Source: Myotis daubentonii
Lineage: Eukaryota; Chordata; Mammalia; Chiroptera; Vespertilionidae
Length of the DNA: 64,000 bases
NCBI RefSeq assembly: GCF_963259705.1
Contig: NC_081861.1
Span: forward strand, 70,723,623 to 70,787,622
Direction of reading: 5' to 3'
Within the stretch, counting starts at the first letter, position 1. The number at the start of each line of letters is the position of its first letter. The notes under the pieces were generated by a model. That model was not told the DNA's origin. It saw only the letters and a list, made by a program, of their open reading frames with translations, and did no database searches. The position numbers and the translations under genes were made by a program. Below are positions 11,751-24,900 of the stretch, one piece after another.

Positions 11751-12944
11751 ATGAGGAGACAAGAAACAGCCCTCATAAGAAAGAAAAAGAAGAATCAATG
11801 GAAAAATAATTAAACAAATTGGAGGCAAGCAATTTGTCAAAGAATTCAGAGCAATGGTAATAAGGATGCTGAAATGGATGGAAGACAAATTCAACAACAT
11901 GTGTAAGAATAAAGAGGAAATGAAGAATGCATAGTGGCAATAAAGAACACAATAGAATGAATCAAGAGTGGACTAGAAGAAGCTGAGAACTCATATGTGA
12001 GCTAAAAGAGAAGGTAGAAAAAGCACCCAAGCAGAGAAGCAACTGGAAAAAAAAAAACTTAAAAAACAGGAGGAGAGCCTAAGGGAGCTTTGGGAGAACA
12101 CAAAACAAAACATCTGCATTATAGGGGTGCCAAAGGACCGATCTGGGACAGTCTGATCCCTCCAACCCTGAACAGACATTTTTCTCCTGAAGACCAGGCC
12201 TTTCCTAGCAGTGAAACAAGGAAGAGAATACCTGTTTGTTGTTGTGGTTTTTTGTTTTGTTTTTAAATATATTTTATTGATTTTTTTACAGAGAGGAAGG
12301 GAGAGGGATAGAGAGTTAGAAACATCGATAAGAGAGAAACATCCATCAGTTGCCTCCTGCACAACTCCCACTGGGGATTTGCCCACAACCAGGCACATGC
12401 CCTTGGCCAGAATCGAACCTGGGACCTTTCAGTCTGCAGACCAATGCTCTATCCACTGAGCCAAACTGGTTAGGGTGAGAAAACCTGTTTGAAGAAATAA
12501 TGACAGAAAACTTCCCTGATATTGGGAAGAAAAAACTCGCACAAGTCCAAGAATTTCACAGAATCCCAAACAAAATGAACCCAAAAGTGCTGGCACTAAG
12601 ACACATCATAATTAAATTGGAAAATACCAAAGACAAAGTAAGAATCTTAAAGGCTGCCAGAGAGAGACAGAAAGTTACCCTACAAGGGATCTCCCATTAG
12701 ACTATCAACTGATTTCTCAACAGAAACACATCAGGCCAGAAGGGAATGGAATGAAATATATAAAGTGAACCAAGGCAAGGGACTGAATCCACGAATACTA
12801 TACCAAGCAAGGCTAACATTCAAAATTAAAGGTGAAATAAGGAGTTTCACAGACAAAAAAAAAAAAGAGAGAAAAAAAAAAAAGACTAAAGAAGTTTATA
12901 CCGCCAAGCCAGCAATGCAAGAAATTCTAAAGGAACTGCTGTAG
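11751..12944 (+). pseudogene. L1-C ORF1 remnant, interrupted by a SINE
   Basis: ORF1 homology starts at an ATG with M-R-R-Q-E and ends at TAG 12942-12944. The coiled coil is heavily degraded. At 12137-12212 about 75 bases have no counterpart in L1-B ORF1. A VES SINE (12238-12476) then splits the RRM region. The later part (NFPDIGKKKLAQVQE; PRHIIKLENTKDK from about 12500) is in one frame before a shift near 12680. Confidence 0.85.
12224..12490 (-). mobile_element. VES SINE in L1-C ORF1, with TSD
   Basis: A reverse-oriented tRNA-derived SINE: T-rich tail at the left, body with the inverted B box, and ending in CCAAACTGGTTAGGG (the tRNA-like head). Flanks GAGAATACCTGTTT (12224-12237) and GAGAAAACCTGTTT (12477-12490) form a 14-bp duplication with one mismatch. 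It was mobilised by LINE-1 machinery after L1-C had inserted. Confidence 0.93.
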
Positions 12945-12992
12945 AAAGAAGAAATAGGAAGGGAAGAAAGAACACAGGTTTAAAGAATAAAA

Positions 12993-15900
12993 ATGGCAAC
13001 AAATACCTATCAATAATAACCTTAAAGGTAAATGGATTAAAGGCTCCAATTAAAAGACATAGGGTAGCTGAATGGATAAGAAAACATGACCCATATATAT
13101 GCTATCTACAAGAGACCCATGCCCATGTCAGAACGAAGGACTCACACAGACTGATAGTGAAGGAATGGGAAAAAAAAATTCAGGCAAAAGGAAATGAAAA
13201 AAAAAAGCTGGGGTAACTGATACTTATATCTGACAAATTAGACCTCAAAGTTAAGACCATCACAAGAGATAAGGAAGGCCACTTCAAAATACTAAAGGAA
13301 ACAATTCAGCAAGAGGACATAGCTCTGGTAAACATATATGCACCCAATATAGGAGCACCAAAATACATTAAAAAAAACTTCTGGGAGATAAAAAAGGAGA
13401 GATAGACAGCAAGACAGTCATAGTAGGGGAATTTTAAACACCATTGACACAACTGGATAAATTCTCTAAACAAAAAATCAGCAAAGAAACAGCAATCCTA
13501 AATGACTCATCTGGTTGAACAGATGGAACTAATTGATATCTTCAGAATATTTCACCCCAGAGCCACAAAATATACATTCTTCTCAAGTGCATTCGGTCAT
13601 TTTCAAAGATAGAACACATATTGGGACACAGGCAAAGTCTCTTCAAATTCAAGAAGATAGAAATCATATCAAGCATCTTCTCAGATCACAATGGCATAAA
13701 ATTAGAAATCAACTACAATAAAAACAATGAAAAAAAATCAAAGAGTTGGAGGCTAAATAGCATGATATTAAACAATGATTGGGTTACCAGAGAGATCAAA
13801 GAAGAAATAAAAAGCATCATGGCAACAAATGACAATGAAAACACAACAATCCAAAATCTATGGGACACAGTGAAAGCAGTCTTGAGAGGGAAGTTCATAG
13901 CTCTACAGGCCTACTTCAAAATAAATAAATAAATAATTAAATAAGAAAAAATGATAATAAGTTATCTATCCCTACAACTCAACGAATTAGAAAAAGAGCA
14001 ACAAGAAAAGCCCACAGGAAGCAGAAGGAAGGAAATAATAAAGAGCAGAAATAAATGATATAGAGACAAAAAAATACTAAAGATGAATAAAACCAAAAGC
14101 TGGATCTCTGAAAGGACGAAAAAAATTGATGAATCTCTAGCCAGGTTCACCAAGAAGCAAAAAGAGAGGACCCAGATAAACAAAATCAGAAATGAAAGAA
14201 GTGAAGTGACAACGAACCCCAGAGAAATACAAAGGGTTATGAAAAAATACTATGAACAACTCTATTTCAACTAACTGGAATACCTAGATAACATGAACAT
14301 ATTCTTACAAATATGCAAGCTTCCAAATCTCAATCAGGAATAATAATAATAATAATAAAAAACCCGAATAGGCTGATAACTACCAAAGAAATTGAAGCTG
14401 TAATAAAAAATCTTACAGCAAACAGAAGCCCTGGTCTGGAAAGCTTTAGATAACAGTTTTTCCAAGCTTTCAAAGAAAAACTAAAACCTATCCTCCTCAG
14501 ACTATTCCAAAAAATTCAAGAGATAGGCACACTTCCAATGTCTTTCTATGAAGCCAGCATTATCCTAATTCTAAAACCAGATAAAGACACCACAAAAAAG
14601 AGAACTGCAGGTCAATAAACTTGATGAACATAGATGTTAAAATCCTCAAAAAATTATAGCAAATGAGATCCAGCATTACTTTAGAAAGATCATACACAAT
14701 GACCAAGTGGGATTTATCCCGGGGATGCAAGGTTGGTACAATATCTGCAAATCAATAAACGTGATACCTAACATAAACAAATTGAGAGCCAAAAACTACA
14801 TAATCATATCAATTGACAAAGTCCAACACCCTTTCTTGATAAAAACTCTCAGCAAAGTAGAAATAGAGGTATCATACCATATCACAATAAAAGCCTTATA
14901 TATATGACAAAACTACAACCAATATCATACTCAATGGGCAAAAACTAAATCCATTTCCCCAAGAACAACAAGACAGGGATGCTCACTGTTACCAATACTG
15001 TTCGATACAGTACTGGAAGTGCTAGCCATAGCAACCGTGGATTGGTAGAATCAACATCATTGAAATGTCCATACTACCCAAAGCAATCTATAGATTCAGT
15101 GCAATACCCATTAAAACAAAATTGGCATATTTCACAGACCTAGAAAAAACTCTCCAAAAATTCATCTGGAATAAAAATAACAAAAAGACCCCAAATAGCC
15201 ATAGCAATCCTGAGAAAGAAGAGCAAAGTTGGAGGGATCACAGATATTGAGCTGTATTACAAAGCCACTATTCTCAAAACTGCCCTGTATTGGCACAGGA
15301 ACAGACATACAGACCAATGGAACACAACAGAGAACCCAGAGATTGACCCAAGTCATTATGCTCAATTAATATTTTAAAAAGTTGGCAAGAGCATACAATG
15401 GAGTCAAGACAGCCTCTTCAATAAATGGTGCTGGGAAAATTGGACAGATACATGTAAAAAAAATGAAACTGGACCACCAACTTAAACCACCCACAAATCA
15501 AACTCAAAATAGTTAAAGGACTTACATGTAAGATGGGAAATAATAAAAATCTTAGAAGAATCCATAGGCAGCAAAATATCAGACATAATATCTTTACTGA
15601 TACAGCTACCTAGGACAATGGAAATTAAGGAGAAAATAAACAAATGGGATTACATCAAAATAAAAAGCTTCTGCACAGCAAAAGAAACCATCAACAAAAC
15701 AACAAGAAAGCCCACTGTACTGAGATCATATTAGCCAATGTTATTTTAGATAAGGATTTAATCTCCAAAATGTATAGGGAACTCATACAACTTAACAAAA
15801 GTTTATAAACAATCCAATCAAAAAATGGGACAAGGACCTAAATATACACTTTTCGAAAGGGGATATACAGAAGGACCAGAGACATATGAAAACATGTTCA

Positions 15901-16438
15901 AAGTCACTAATCATCCGAGAGATGCAAGTAAAACTATAGTGAGGTACCATTTCACACCTGTCAGAATGGCTATCCTCAACAAATCAACAAACAACAAGTG
16001 CTGGGGAGGATGTGGGGGAAAGGGAACCTTTGTGCACTGCTGGTGGGAATGCAGACTGGTGCAGCCACTGTGAAGAACAGTATGGAGTTTCCTCAAAAAG
16101 TTAAAAATGGAACTCCCATTTGACCCAGTAATCCAACTTCTAGGATATATCTCAAGAAACCAGAAACACCTACCAGAAAGGATATATGCATCCCTATGTT
16201 CATAGCAGCACAATTTACAATAGCTAATATTTGGAAACAGCCTAAATGCCAATCAGCAGATGAGTGGATTAAAAGACAGTGGTACATCTACACAATGGAA
16301 TACTATGTTCCTATAAAAAAGAAGGAACTTTTACCATTTGCAGCAGCATGTTTGGAACTGGAGAGTATTATGCTAAACAAAATAATCCACTCAGAGAAAG
16401 GTAAATATCATATGATCTCACTCATATGTGGGATATAA
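12993..16438 (+). pseudogene. L1-C ORF2 remnant with RT core deleted
   Basis: It begins at ATG 12993 (M-A-T-N-T) and ends at TAA 16436-16438. Endonuclease blocks survive in pieces ([29 protein letters not shown]). Near 15036 the sequence jumps from the segment just before the catalytic block (LEVLAIA) to the segment after it (GRINII), compared with L1-B. Roughly 430 bases that include FADD are therefore gone. There are many further stops and shifts. The Cys-rich C-terminus (CWGGCGGKG...) remains near 15990-16060. Confidence 0.9.
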
Positions 16439-16858
16439 TGATAAACATAAACTGATGGACAAAAATAGATCCAGGGAAAAGGTAGCACTGAAAAGACCAT
16501 CCAACCTCAGAAAGAAGTCAGTGAAGGAGGGTTTAGAGATCAACCAAAGTTATTTTATGCATGAATATTAGCATCACCAATGAACACAGACACTGTGGGT
16601 GGAGCGTCTTGCCCTCGGGGGTGTGAGTGACCATGGGGGTAAATTGGGGAAAATAGAGACATATTGAATACTTTAAGCAATAAAAATAATACTCTAAATA
16701 AGGCCTTTTTATACAAAAATATTTCTGAGGTCTTGCCAACTACCTTTCTTAATCCTTTAGTATTCAAATCACTTTTTTCTTAAAAATGCCTAATTTTTAT
16801 TATCATCCTAGTAAATTGCTATTTTAATTGCTAGTAGTATAACTTGGGTTTTAATTTT

Positions 16859-17082
16859 TTCATATATATTTTAAATTTTTATTGATTTCAGAGAGGAAGG
16901 GAGGAGAGAGAGATAGAAAAATCAATGATGAGAGAGAATCATTGATCAGCTATCTCCTGCACACCCCCTACTGGGGATTGAACCACAATCCAGGCATATG
17001 TCCTTGGTGGGAATTGAACCCAGGACCCTTCAGTTCCCAGGCAATGCTCTATCCACTGAGCAAAACGGCTCAAGCTTCATAT
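16859..17082 (-). mobile_element. VES SINE, reverse orientation
   Basis: A tRNA-derived SINE body with the family's inverted tail, the GAGAGGAAGG block, CTCCTGCACACCCCCTACTGGGGAT-type core and an ATCCACTGAG head. Possible 7-bp duplication TTCATAT at 16859-16865 and 17076-17082. It lies between L1-C and L1-D. Confidence 0.9.
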
Positions 17083-17283
17083 CTTCTTTATAATTAGAAC
17101 GGCACCACAAAGTCACTTTTATAATCTTCATGAAACTATATACTTATTTTTTAAATATATTTTAATTGCTGAGAGTATTACAGATATATTCCATTTTTTC
17201 CAGTTTTACCCCCCTCCTTCCAATCCCTCACCACTCACCAATGCCTTCATTACCCTATTTCCTGTGTCCATGGGTTATGCCTA

Positions 17284-17710
17284 TCCTATATAATAAAAGC
17301 CTAATATGCTAAGTATCCAGTTGTCCGGTCGGCCATTCAACCAATCAAAGTGTAATATGCTAACGATATGCTAAGGCTTCTCAACCACTCACTATACCAT
17401 GCACTGACCACCAAGGGGCAGTTGACCAGTCAACCAGTCACTGTGACATGCACTGACCAGCAGGGGGCAGATGCTCCTGACCTGTAGGTTAGCTTGCTGC
17501 TGGTGTCGGGTGAATTGGGACTGAGTGAGATGTGCTGGACACATCCTGGAGCCCTCCCATGGTTTCTCCCCTGCCTGCCAACCTCCTGCATCCCTCCCTG
17601 GCCCTGATCATGTACTGGTGGGGTCCCTTGGCCTGGCCTGCACCCTCTCGCAATCCGGGCTGAGGGACTCCCCTCAACCATTGCACAAATTTCATGCACT
17701 GGGCCTCTAG
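17284..17710 (+). mobile_element. HeliBat-type Helitron (427 bp)
   Basis: A non-autonomous rolling-circle transposon. It starts TCCTATATAATAAAAG, ends ...GGGCCTCTAG, and lies between A (17283) and T (17711) with no target duplication, as expected for Helitrons. A short inverted repeat (GCACAAATTTCATGC-type) precedes the 3' CTAG. It splits the 3' UTR of L1-D, so it is younger than that element. No Rep/helicase coding sequence. Confidence 0.92.
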
Positions 17711-20700
17711 TAAGTATATAAGTTCTATGTTTTATCTCTTCTTGTCCTCCCAACCCCACATTGATGTATATTAGTCTGTTTCATGTCTCCATGATCCGGG
17801 TCTTATTTTGTTGGTCAGTTCATTTTGTTTATTAGATTCCACAAATAAGTGAGATCTTATGATACTTGTCTTTCTCAGATTGGCTTATTTCACTTATAAT
17901 ATTTTCCAGGTCCATCCATGCTGTCCCAAAGGGTAAGAGATCCCTCTTTTTTACTGCATAGTATTCCATAGTGTAAATGTCCCACAGCTTTTTATACATT
18001 CATCTACTGATAGGCACTTGGGCTATTTCCAGATCTTATTTATTTTAAATAATGCTGCTATGTACATAGGGGTACCTATATTTTTTTTGGAATGGTGTTT
18101 TGAGGTTTTTAAGATATATTCCCAGAAGTGGGATCACTAGAAAAAATGGAAGTTCCAATTTTAATTTTTTCCTTAGTGGCTGCACCAATCTGCATTCCTA
18201 CCAGCAGAGAACTAGTGTTCCCTTCTCTCCACATCCTTGCCAGCACTTGTTATTTGTTGATTTTTTGATAATAGACATTCTGAAAGGTGTGAGGTGATAT
18301 CTCATTTTGGTTTGAATTTGAATTTCTCTGATGATTAGCGACTGAGCATTTTTTCATATGTCTCTTGGCCATTTGTATGTCCTCTTTGGAGAAATGTCTA
18401 TTCAGGTCTTCTGCCCATTTTTATATTGATTTTTTTGTATTCCTTTTGTTTAGTTGTATGAGTACTTTATATATTTTGGATATTAACCCCTTATCAGATG
18501 TATCATTGGCAAATATGTTCTCCCGTACAGTGGGTTCTGTTTTCATTTTTATGGTTGTTTCTTTTGCTGTGCAAAAGCTTTTTTATTTTGATGTAGTCCC
18601 ATTTGTTTATTGTCTCCTTAGTTCCCTTTGCCCTGGGAGATGTATCCATAAACATATTGCCACATGAGATGTCTGAGATTTTACTACCTATTTCTACTCT
18701 AATATTTGTATGTTTTCATGCCTCACATTTAAGTCTTTTATCCATCTTCAGTTTATTCTTGTGTATGATGTAAACTGGTGGTCTACTTTCATCTTTTTTC
18801 ATGTGTCTGTCCAGTTTTCTAAGCACCATTTGTTGAAGAGACTGTCTTTATTCCATTGTATGTTCTTGTCTCCCTCTTTAAATATTAAATGACCATAAGT
18901 GTGTGGGTCAATTTCTGGGGTCTCTGTTCTGATCCATTGGTCTATATGCCTGTTATTGTGCCAGTACCAGGACGTTTTGGTTATAATGGCTTTGTAGTAT
19001 AGTTTGATATCCAATATTGTGCACTCTTTTACTTCATTTTTTCACCCAATTGCTGCAGCTATTCAGGGTGTCTAATGGTTTCATATAATTTTTTTGAGTA
19101 TTTGTTCTATATCTATGATGTATTTCTTTCGTTTTTTAATAGGAGTTGAATTGATTCTATAGATTTCTTTGGGTAGTAGAGATATTCTAATGATGTTAAT
19201 TCTTCTAATCCATGAACATGGTGTACATTTCTATTTGTTTGTATCTTCCTATGTTTATTTTTTCAAGGTCCTATAGTTTTCCAAGTTCAGGTCTTTTACC
19301 TCCTTGGTTAAGTTTATTCCTAGGTATCTTTTTGTTGTTGTTGTTGCAATGGTAAATGGGATTGCTTTTCTCCTTCTCAAAGTTCATTATTGCTGTATTA
19401 AAATGTCATCAATTTCTGGATGTTGATTTTGTACCCTCTACATTACCAAATTAATTTGTTAAGTCTAGTAATTTCCTGGTAGAGTCTTTAGGGTTTTCTA
19501 TGTACAATATCATGTCATCTGCAAATAATTATAGTTTTACTTCTTCCTTTCCTAATTGGATGCCTTTTATCTCTTCTTATCTGATAGCGGTGCCTAAGAA
19601 TGCCAGTGCTATGTTGAATAAGAGAGTGAAAGCAGACATCCTTGTCTTCTCTCTGTTCTTAAGGGAACCACTTTTAGTTTTTGCTCATTGAGTATTATCT
19701 TGGGCCTAGATTTGTCATATATGGCCTTTATTTTGTTGAGGTATGACTTCTCTATTCCCACTTTACTGAGTTTTTTTTTTTTTTTTTTTATCAAAAAAAG
19801 ATACTGGGTTTTGTCAAATGCTTTTTCTGCATCTACTGATATGATCATGGGGCTGTTATAATTTAATTCATTTATGTGATGTATCACATTTATTGATTTG
19901 CAAATATTGCATCCATGGAATAAATCCCACTTGATCATGGTGTATGATCTTTTTAATATATTGCTGGATTCTATTTGCTAATATTTAGTTGAGGATTTTA
20001 GCATCTGTGTTCATCAGGCATGTTGACCTGTAATTTTCTTTCTCTGTAGTTTATTTATCTGGTTTTGGAATAAGGATAATGCTAGATTCATAACAAGTTT
20101 GGAAGTGTTCCTTCCTCTTGAAATTTTTGAAATAGTTTGAGGAGGGTCAGTGTTAGTTTTTCTTTGAATGTTTGGTAAAATTCACCTGTAAATACACCTG
20201 GTCTTGACTTTTGTTTGCTGTAAGTTTTTTAATTACTGCTTTACTTTTCTCAGTTCTTACTGGACTACTAAGATTTTCTGATTCTTCCTGATTGAGTTTT
20301 GGAAGTTTGTATATTTCTAGGGATTGGTACATTTCACCCAGGTTGTCCAGTTTGTTGTCATATATTTGTTGATAGTATTTGATTACAATTCTTTGTATTT
20401 CTGTGGTGTCTGTCATTATAGTGCCTCTTTCATTTCTGTTTTTAATTATTTGGGTCCTCTCTCTTTGTTTCTTAATGAGTCTGGCTAGGGATTCATCAAT
20501 CTTGTTTAATCCTTTCTATGTACTAGTTCTTGGAATTTTTTAAATCTTTTCTACTTTTTTGTTTGTTTGTCTGTTTGTTTTTAGTCTCTGTGTCATTTAT
20601 TTGCACTCTAATCTTAATTATTTATTTCCTTCTACTTCCTTTGGACTTTTCTTTCTGTTCTCTTTCTAATTCATTTAGTTGTAGGGTTAGATAGTTTATT

Positions 20701-21374
20701 AGTCCTTTTTTTGTTTCTCAAGGGAGGCCTGTAGTGCTATGAATTTCCCTCTCAGGACTGCTTTACAGTATCCCATAGGTTTGGGGTAGTTGTGTGTTCA
20801 TTGTTTCCAGGAAGTTTTTAATTTTGTGCCTGATCTCATTGGTAACCCATTCATTGTTTAATAACATGCTATTTATCCTCCATGTATTTGAATGTGTTTT
20901 AGTTTTTTTATTGTAGTTCATTTCTAACTTCATGCCATTATGATCCAAGAAGAAGCTTGGTATTGTATCGATCTCCTTGAATTTTTATAGACTTCTTTTG
21001 TGCCCTAACATGTGGTCTATCTTTGAGAATGTTCCATTTGCACTTGAGAAGAATGTATATTCTGTTGCTTTGGGGTGAAATGTTCTGTAAATATTGGTTA
21101 GATTCATATGATCTAATGTGTCTATTAAGGCCTCTGTTTTCTTTTTAATTTTTGTCTAGAAGTTCTATCCAGTGATGTCAATAGGGTGTTAAAGTCCTTC
21201 ACTGTGACAGTAATTGCTGTCAATCTCTCCCTCAAAGTCCATCAAGAGGTTTTTGTTTGGTTGGTTGTTTTTTTGTGGGTTTTTGTTGTTGTTTATTTGT
21301 TTGTTTTTATGTACTTGGGTGCTCCTATATTCGGTGCATATATGTTTACAAGGGGTATATTTTCTTGTTGAATC

Positions 21375-21574
21375 NNNNNNNNNNNNNNNNNNNNNNNNNN
21401 NNNNNNNNNNNNNNNNNNNNNNNNNNNNNNNNNNNNNNNNNNNNNNNNNNNNNNNNNNNNNNNNNNNNNNNNNNNNNNNNNNNNNNNNNNNNNNNNNNNN
21501 NNNNNNNNNNNNNNNNNNNNNNNNNNNNNNNNNNNNNNNNNNNNNNNNNNNNNNNNNNNNNNNNNNNNNNNNNN
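21375..21574. other. Assembly gap (200 N)
   Basis: An unresolved run of 200 N inside L1-D ORF2. By comparison with other L1s in this window, about 200-250 bases of endonuclease coding sequence are expected here, so the true gap is likely close to the stated length. Confidence 0.99.
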
Positions 21575-21594
21575 GTTCTGAGGTGGATCTTTTG

Positions 21595-21624
21595 TACACA
21601 ACATATATGTAGGTCATGTTTTCT
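21595..21624. repeat. 30-bp target-site duplication of L1-E, left copy
   Basis: This matches 29122-29151 at 28 of 30 positions. The left copy is part of L1-D ORF2 and runs straight into the poly(T) tail of L1-E. Confidence 0.88.
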
Positions 21625-21921
21625 CTTTTTTAAAATTTAATTTTATTGTTTAAAGTATTACAGATAGTAGTACATATGTCTGCTTCCCCCCCCCCCCCAT
21701 TGACCTTCCCCTGGCCTCCCCTATCCCCCGGCCCATGCTCTCACCCCACCCCCAAGTGTCTTGTGTCCATTGGTTATGTTTATATGCATGCATACAAGTC
21801 CTTCAGTTGATCTCTTACCTCCCCTCCACAACACTCCCCAGCCTTCCCACTTTAATTTGACAGTCTATTCCATGCTTTTATGCCTCTGTATCCATTATTT
21901 TATCAGGTTATAATGTTCTTT

Positions 21922-24900
21922 ATTACCCATAAATGAGTGAGATCATGTGGTGTTTTTCTTTCACTTCCTGGCTTATTTCACTTAGCATAATGCTCTCCAG
22001 TTCCATCCATGCTGCTGCAAATGGTAAGAATTCCTTCTTTCTTATACCAGCATAGTATTCCATTGTGTAGATGTATGATAGTTTTCTAATCCACTCATCT
22101 GTTGATGGGCATTTAGACTGTTTCCAAATCTTGGCTATTGTAAACTGTGCTCCTATGAATATAGAGTGGGTATACCTTTTCTGATTGGCGTTTCTGTTTT
22201 CTTGGGATATATTCCTAGAAGTGCTATTACTGGATCAAATAGCAGTTCCACTTTTACATTTGTGAGGAAATGCCATACTGTTTTCCACAATGGCTGCACC
22301 AGTCTGCATTCCCACCATCAGTGAAGGAGGGTTCCTTTTTCTCCACATCCTCTCCAGCACTTGTCATTTGTTGATTTGTTGATGATAGCCATTCTGACAG
22401 GTGTGAGATGGTACCTCATTGTAGTTTTTATTTGCATCTCTCAGATGATTAGTGACTTTGGGCATATTTTCATGTGTCTCTTGGTTTTCTGAGTGTACTC
22501 TTTCAAAAAGATTCTATTTAGTTCCTTTGCCCATTTTTTGATTAGGGTGTTTATTTTCCTTTTGTTGAGTTGTATGAGTTCCCTGTAAATGCTGGAGATT
22601 AAACCTTATCTGAGATAACATTGGCAAATATATTCTGTCATGCAGCGGGCTTTCTTGTTGTTTTTTGATGGTTTCTTTTGCTGTGCAGAAACTTTTTATT
22701 TTGATGTAATCCCATCTGTTTATTTTCTCCTTAATCTCTCTTGCCCAAGGATCTTTGTCTGAAAAAATATTGCTATGACATATGTCTGTAATTTTCTGCC
22801 TATGGAGTCTTGTAGGATTTTTATGGTTTCCCATCTTACATTCAAGTCCTTTAGCCATTTTGAGTTTGTTTTTGTGTATGGTGTAAGTTGGTGTTATAGT
22901 TTCATTTTCTTTTTTTTGCATGTGTCTGACCAAATTTCCCAGCACCATTTATTAAAAAGGCTGTTTTGACTCCATTGTATGCTCTTGCCTCCTTTGTCGA
23001 ATATTAATTGAGTATAAAGGTTTGGGTTGATTTCTGTGTCCTCTATTCTATTCCATTGGTCTATATGTCTGTTCTTGTGCCAGTACCAGGCAGTTTTGAG
23101 AACCCTGGCTTGGTAATATAGTTTTATGTCTGGTATTGTGATCCCTCCAACTTTGTTCTTCTTTCTCAGAATAGCTGTGGCTATTCGGGTTCTTTTTTTA
23201 TTCCAGATGAATTTTTGGAGAGTTTGTTCTAGATCTTTGAAATATGCCATTGCTATTTTAATAGATATTGCATTGAATCTATAGATTGCTTTGGGTAGTA
23301 TGGACATTTTAATGATGCTGATTCTACCAATCCATGAACATGGTATGTTCTTCCATTGGTTTGTGGCTTCCTTTATCTCTTTTTTAAAAAATATATTTTA
23401 TGATTTTTTACAGAGAGGAAGTGAGAGGGATAGAAAGTTAGAAACATCGATGGGAGAGAAACATCAATCAGCTGCCTCCTGCACACCTCCTACTGGGGAT
23501 ATGCCTGCAACCAAGGTAGATGCCCTAGACCGGAATCAAACCTGGAACCTTTCAGTCCGCAGGCCGACGCTCTATCCACTGAGTCAAACCAGTTAGGGCT
23601 ATCTCTTTTTTTTTTAATGTCCTGTAATTTTCCGAGTACCGGTCTTTTATGTCCTTGGTTAAGTTTATTCCTAGGTATCTTATTTTTTTGGTGCAATGGT
23701 AAATGGGATTTTTTTTTTCATTTTTTTCTGTGAGTTCATTATTGGTGTAGAAAAAAGCCATAGATTTGTGGATGCTAATTTTGTATCCTGCTACATTGCC
23801 AAATTCATTTATTAAGTCTAATAGTTTTTTGATGGAGTCTTTGGGGTCTTCTATGTATAATATTATGTCCTCTGCCAATAAGGAGAGTTTTATGTCTTCT
23901 TTTCCAATTTGGATGCCTTTTATTTCTTCTTGTCTAATCACAATGGCTAATACTTTCAGTACTATGACGAACAGGAGTGGTGAGAGCGAGCATCCTGTCT
24001 TGTTCCTGTTCTTAGGTGAAATGCATGTAGTTTTTGCTTATTGATAATGATGTTGGTTGTAGGTTTGTCATATAGGTCTTTTATTATGTTGAGGTATGAT
24101 CCCTCTATTCCCACTTTGCTGAGAGTTTTTATCAAGAAAGGGTGTTGGATTTTGTGAAATGCTTTTTCTGCATCAATTGATATGGTTATGTGATTTTTGT
24201 CTCTCAGTTTGTTTATGTGATGTTCACATTCATTGATTTGGGGATATTGAATCATCCTTGCATCCCTGGAATGAATCCCATTTGGTCATGGTCTAAACTT
24301 TCTAATGTATTGCTGAATCCGATTTTCTAGAATGTTGTTGAGGATTTTAGCATCTTTTTTCATCAAGGATATTGGCCTATAGTTTTCTTTTTTTGTGGTG
24401 ACTTCATCTGGTTTTGGTATTAGGGTAATGTTGGCTTCATAGAAAGAGCTTGGAAGTGTGTCTTCCTCTTGAATTTTTTAGAATAGTCTGAGTAGGATAG
24501 GTTTTAGTTCTTCTTTGAATGCTTGGTAGAACTACCCTGTAAAGCGGTCCAGACCAGGGCTTTTGTTTGCTGGAAGGTTTTTGATCGCTGTTTCAATTTC
24601 TTCAGTAGTTATCGACCTATTCAGGTGTTTTGACTCTTCTTGGTTGAGTTCTGGGAGCTCGTATTTTTCTAAGAATATGTCCATTTCATCTAGGTTGTCC
24701 ATTTTGTTGGAATAGTTGTTCATAGTATTTTTTTCATAATCATTTGCATTCCTGTGGGATTGGTTGTTATTTCACCTCTTTCATTTCTGATTTTGTTTAT
24801 TTGGGTCCTCCCTCTTTGCTTTTTGGTGAGCCTGGCTAGAGGTTCATCAATCTTGTTTATCCTTTCAAAGAACCAGCTCTTGGTTTTGTTGATCTTTTGT

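Larger units (their letters stand above)
11276..16692 (+). mobile_element. LINE-1 copy L1-C, 5' truncated
   Basis: It starts inside the T-rich part of the same 5' UTR type as L1-B (11276-11750, left boundary approximate) and continues through ORF1 (11751-12944), ORF2 (12993-16438), the 3' UTR and a short A-rich end. It is more decayed than L1-B. A VES SINE interrupts ORF1, and an internal deletion removes the reverse-transcriptase core of ORF2. Confidence 0.88.
17140..21624 (-). mobile_element. LINE-1 copy L1-D, 3' portion (interrupted)
   Basis: An older minus-strand LINE-1: 3' UTR at 17140-17831, split by a Helitron at 17284-17710, then ORF2 reading leftward from 21624 to the stop at 17832-17834. 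21375-21574 is assembly gap. The element continues at 29122 after the nested L1-E. Catalytic FADD is readable on the reverse strand at 19514-19525. Confidence 0.9.
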
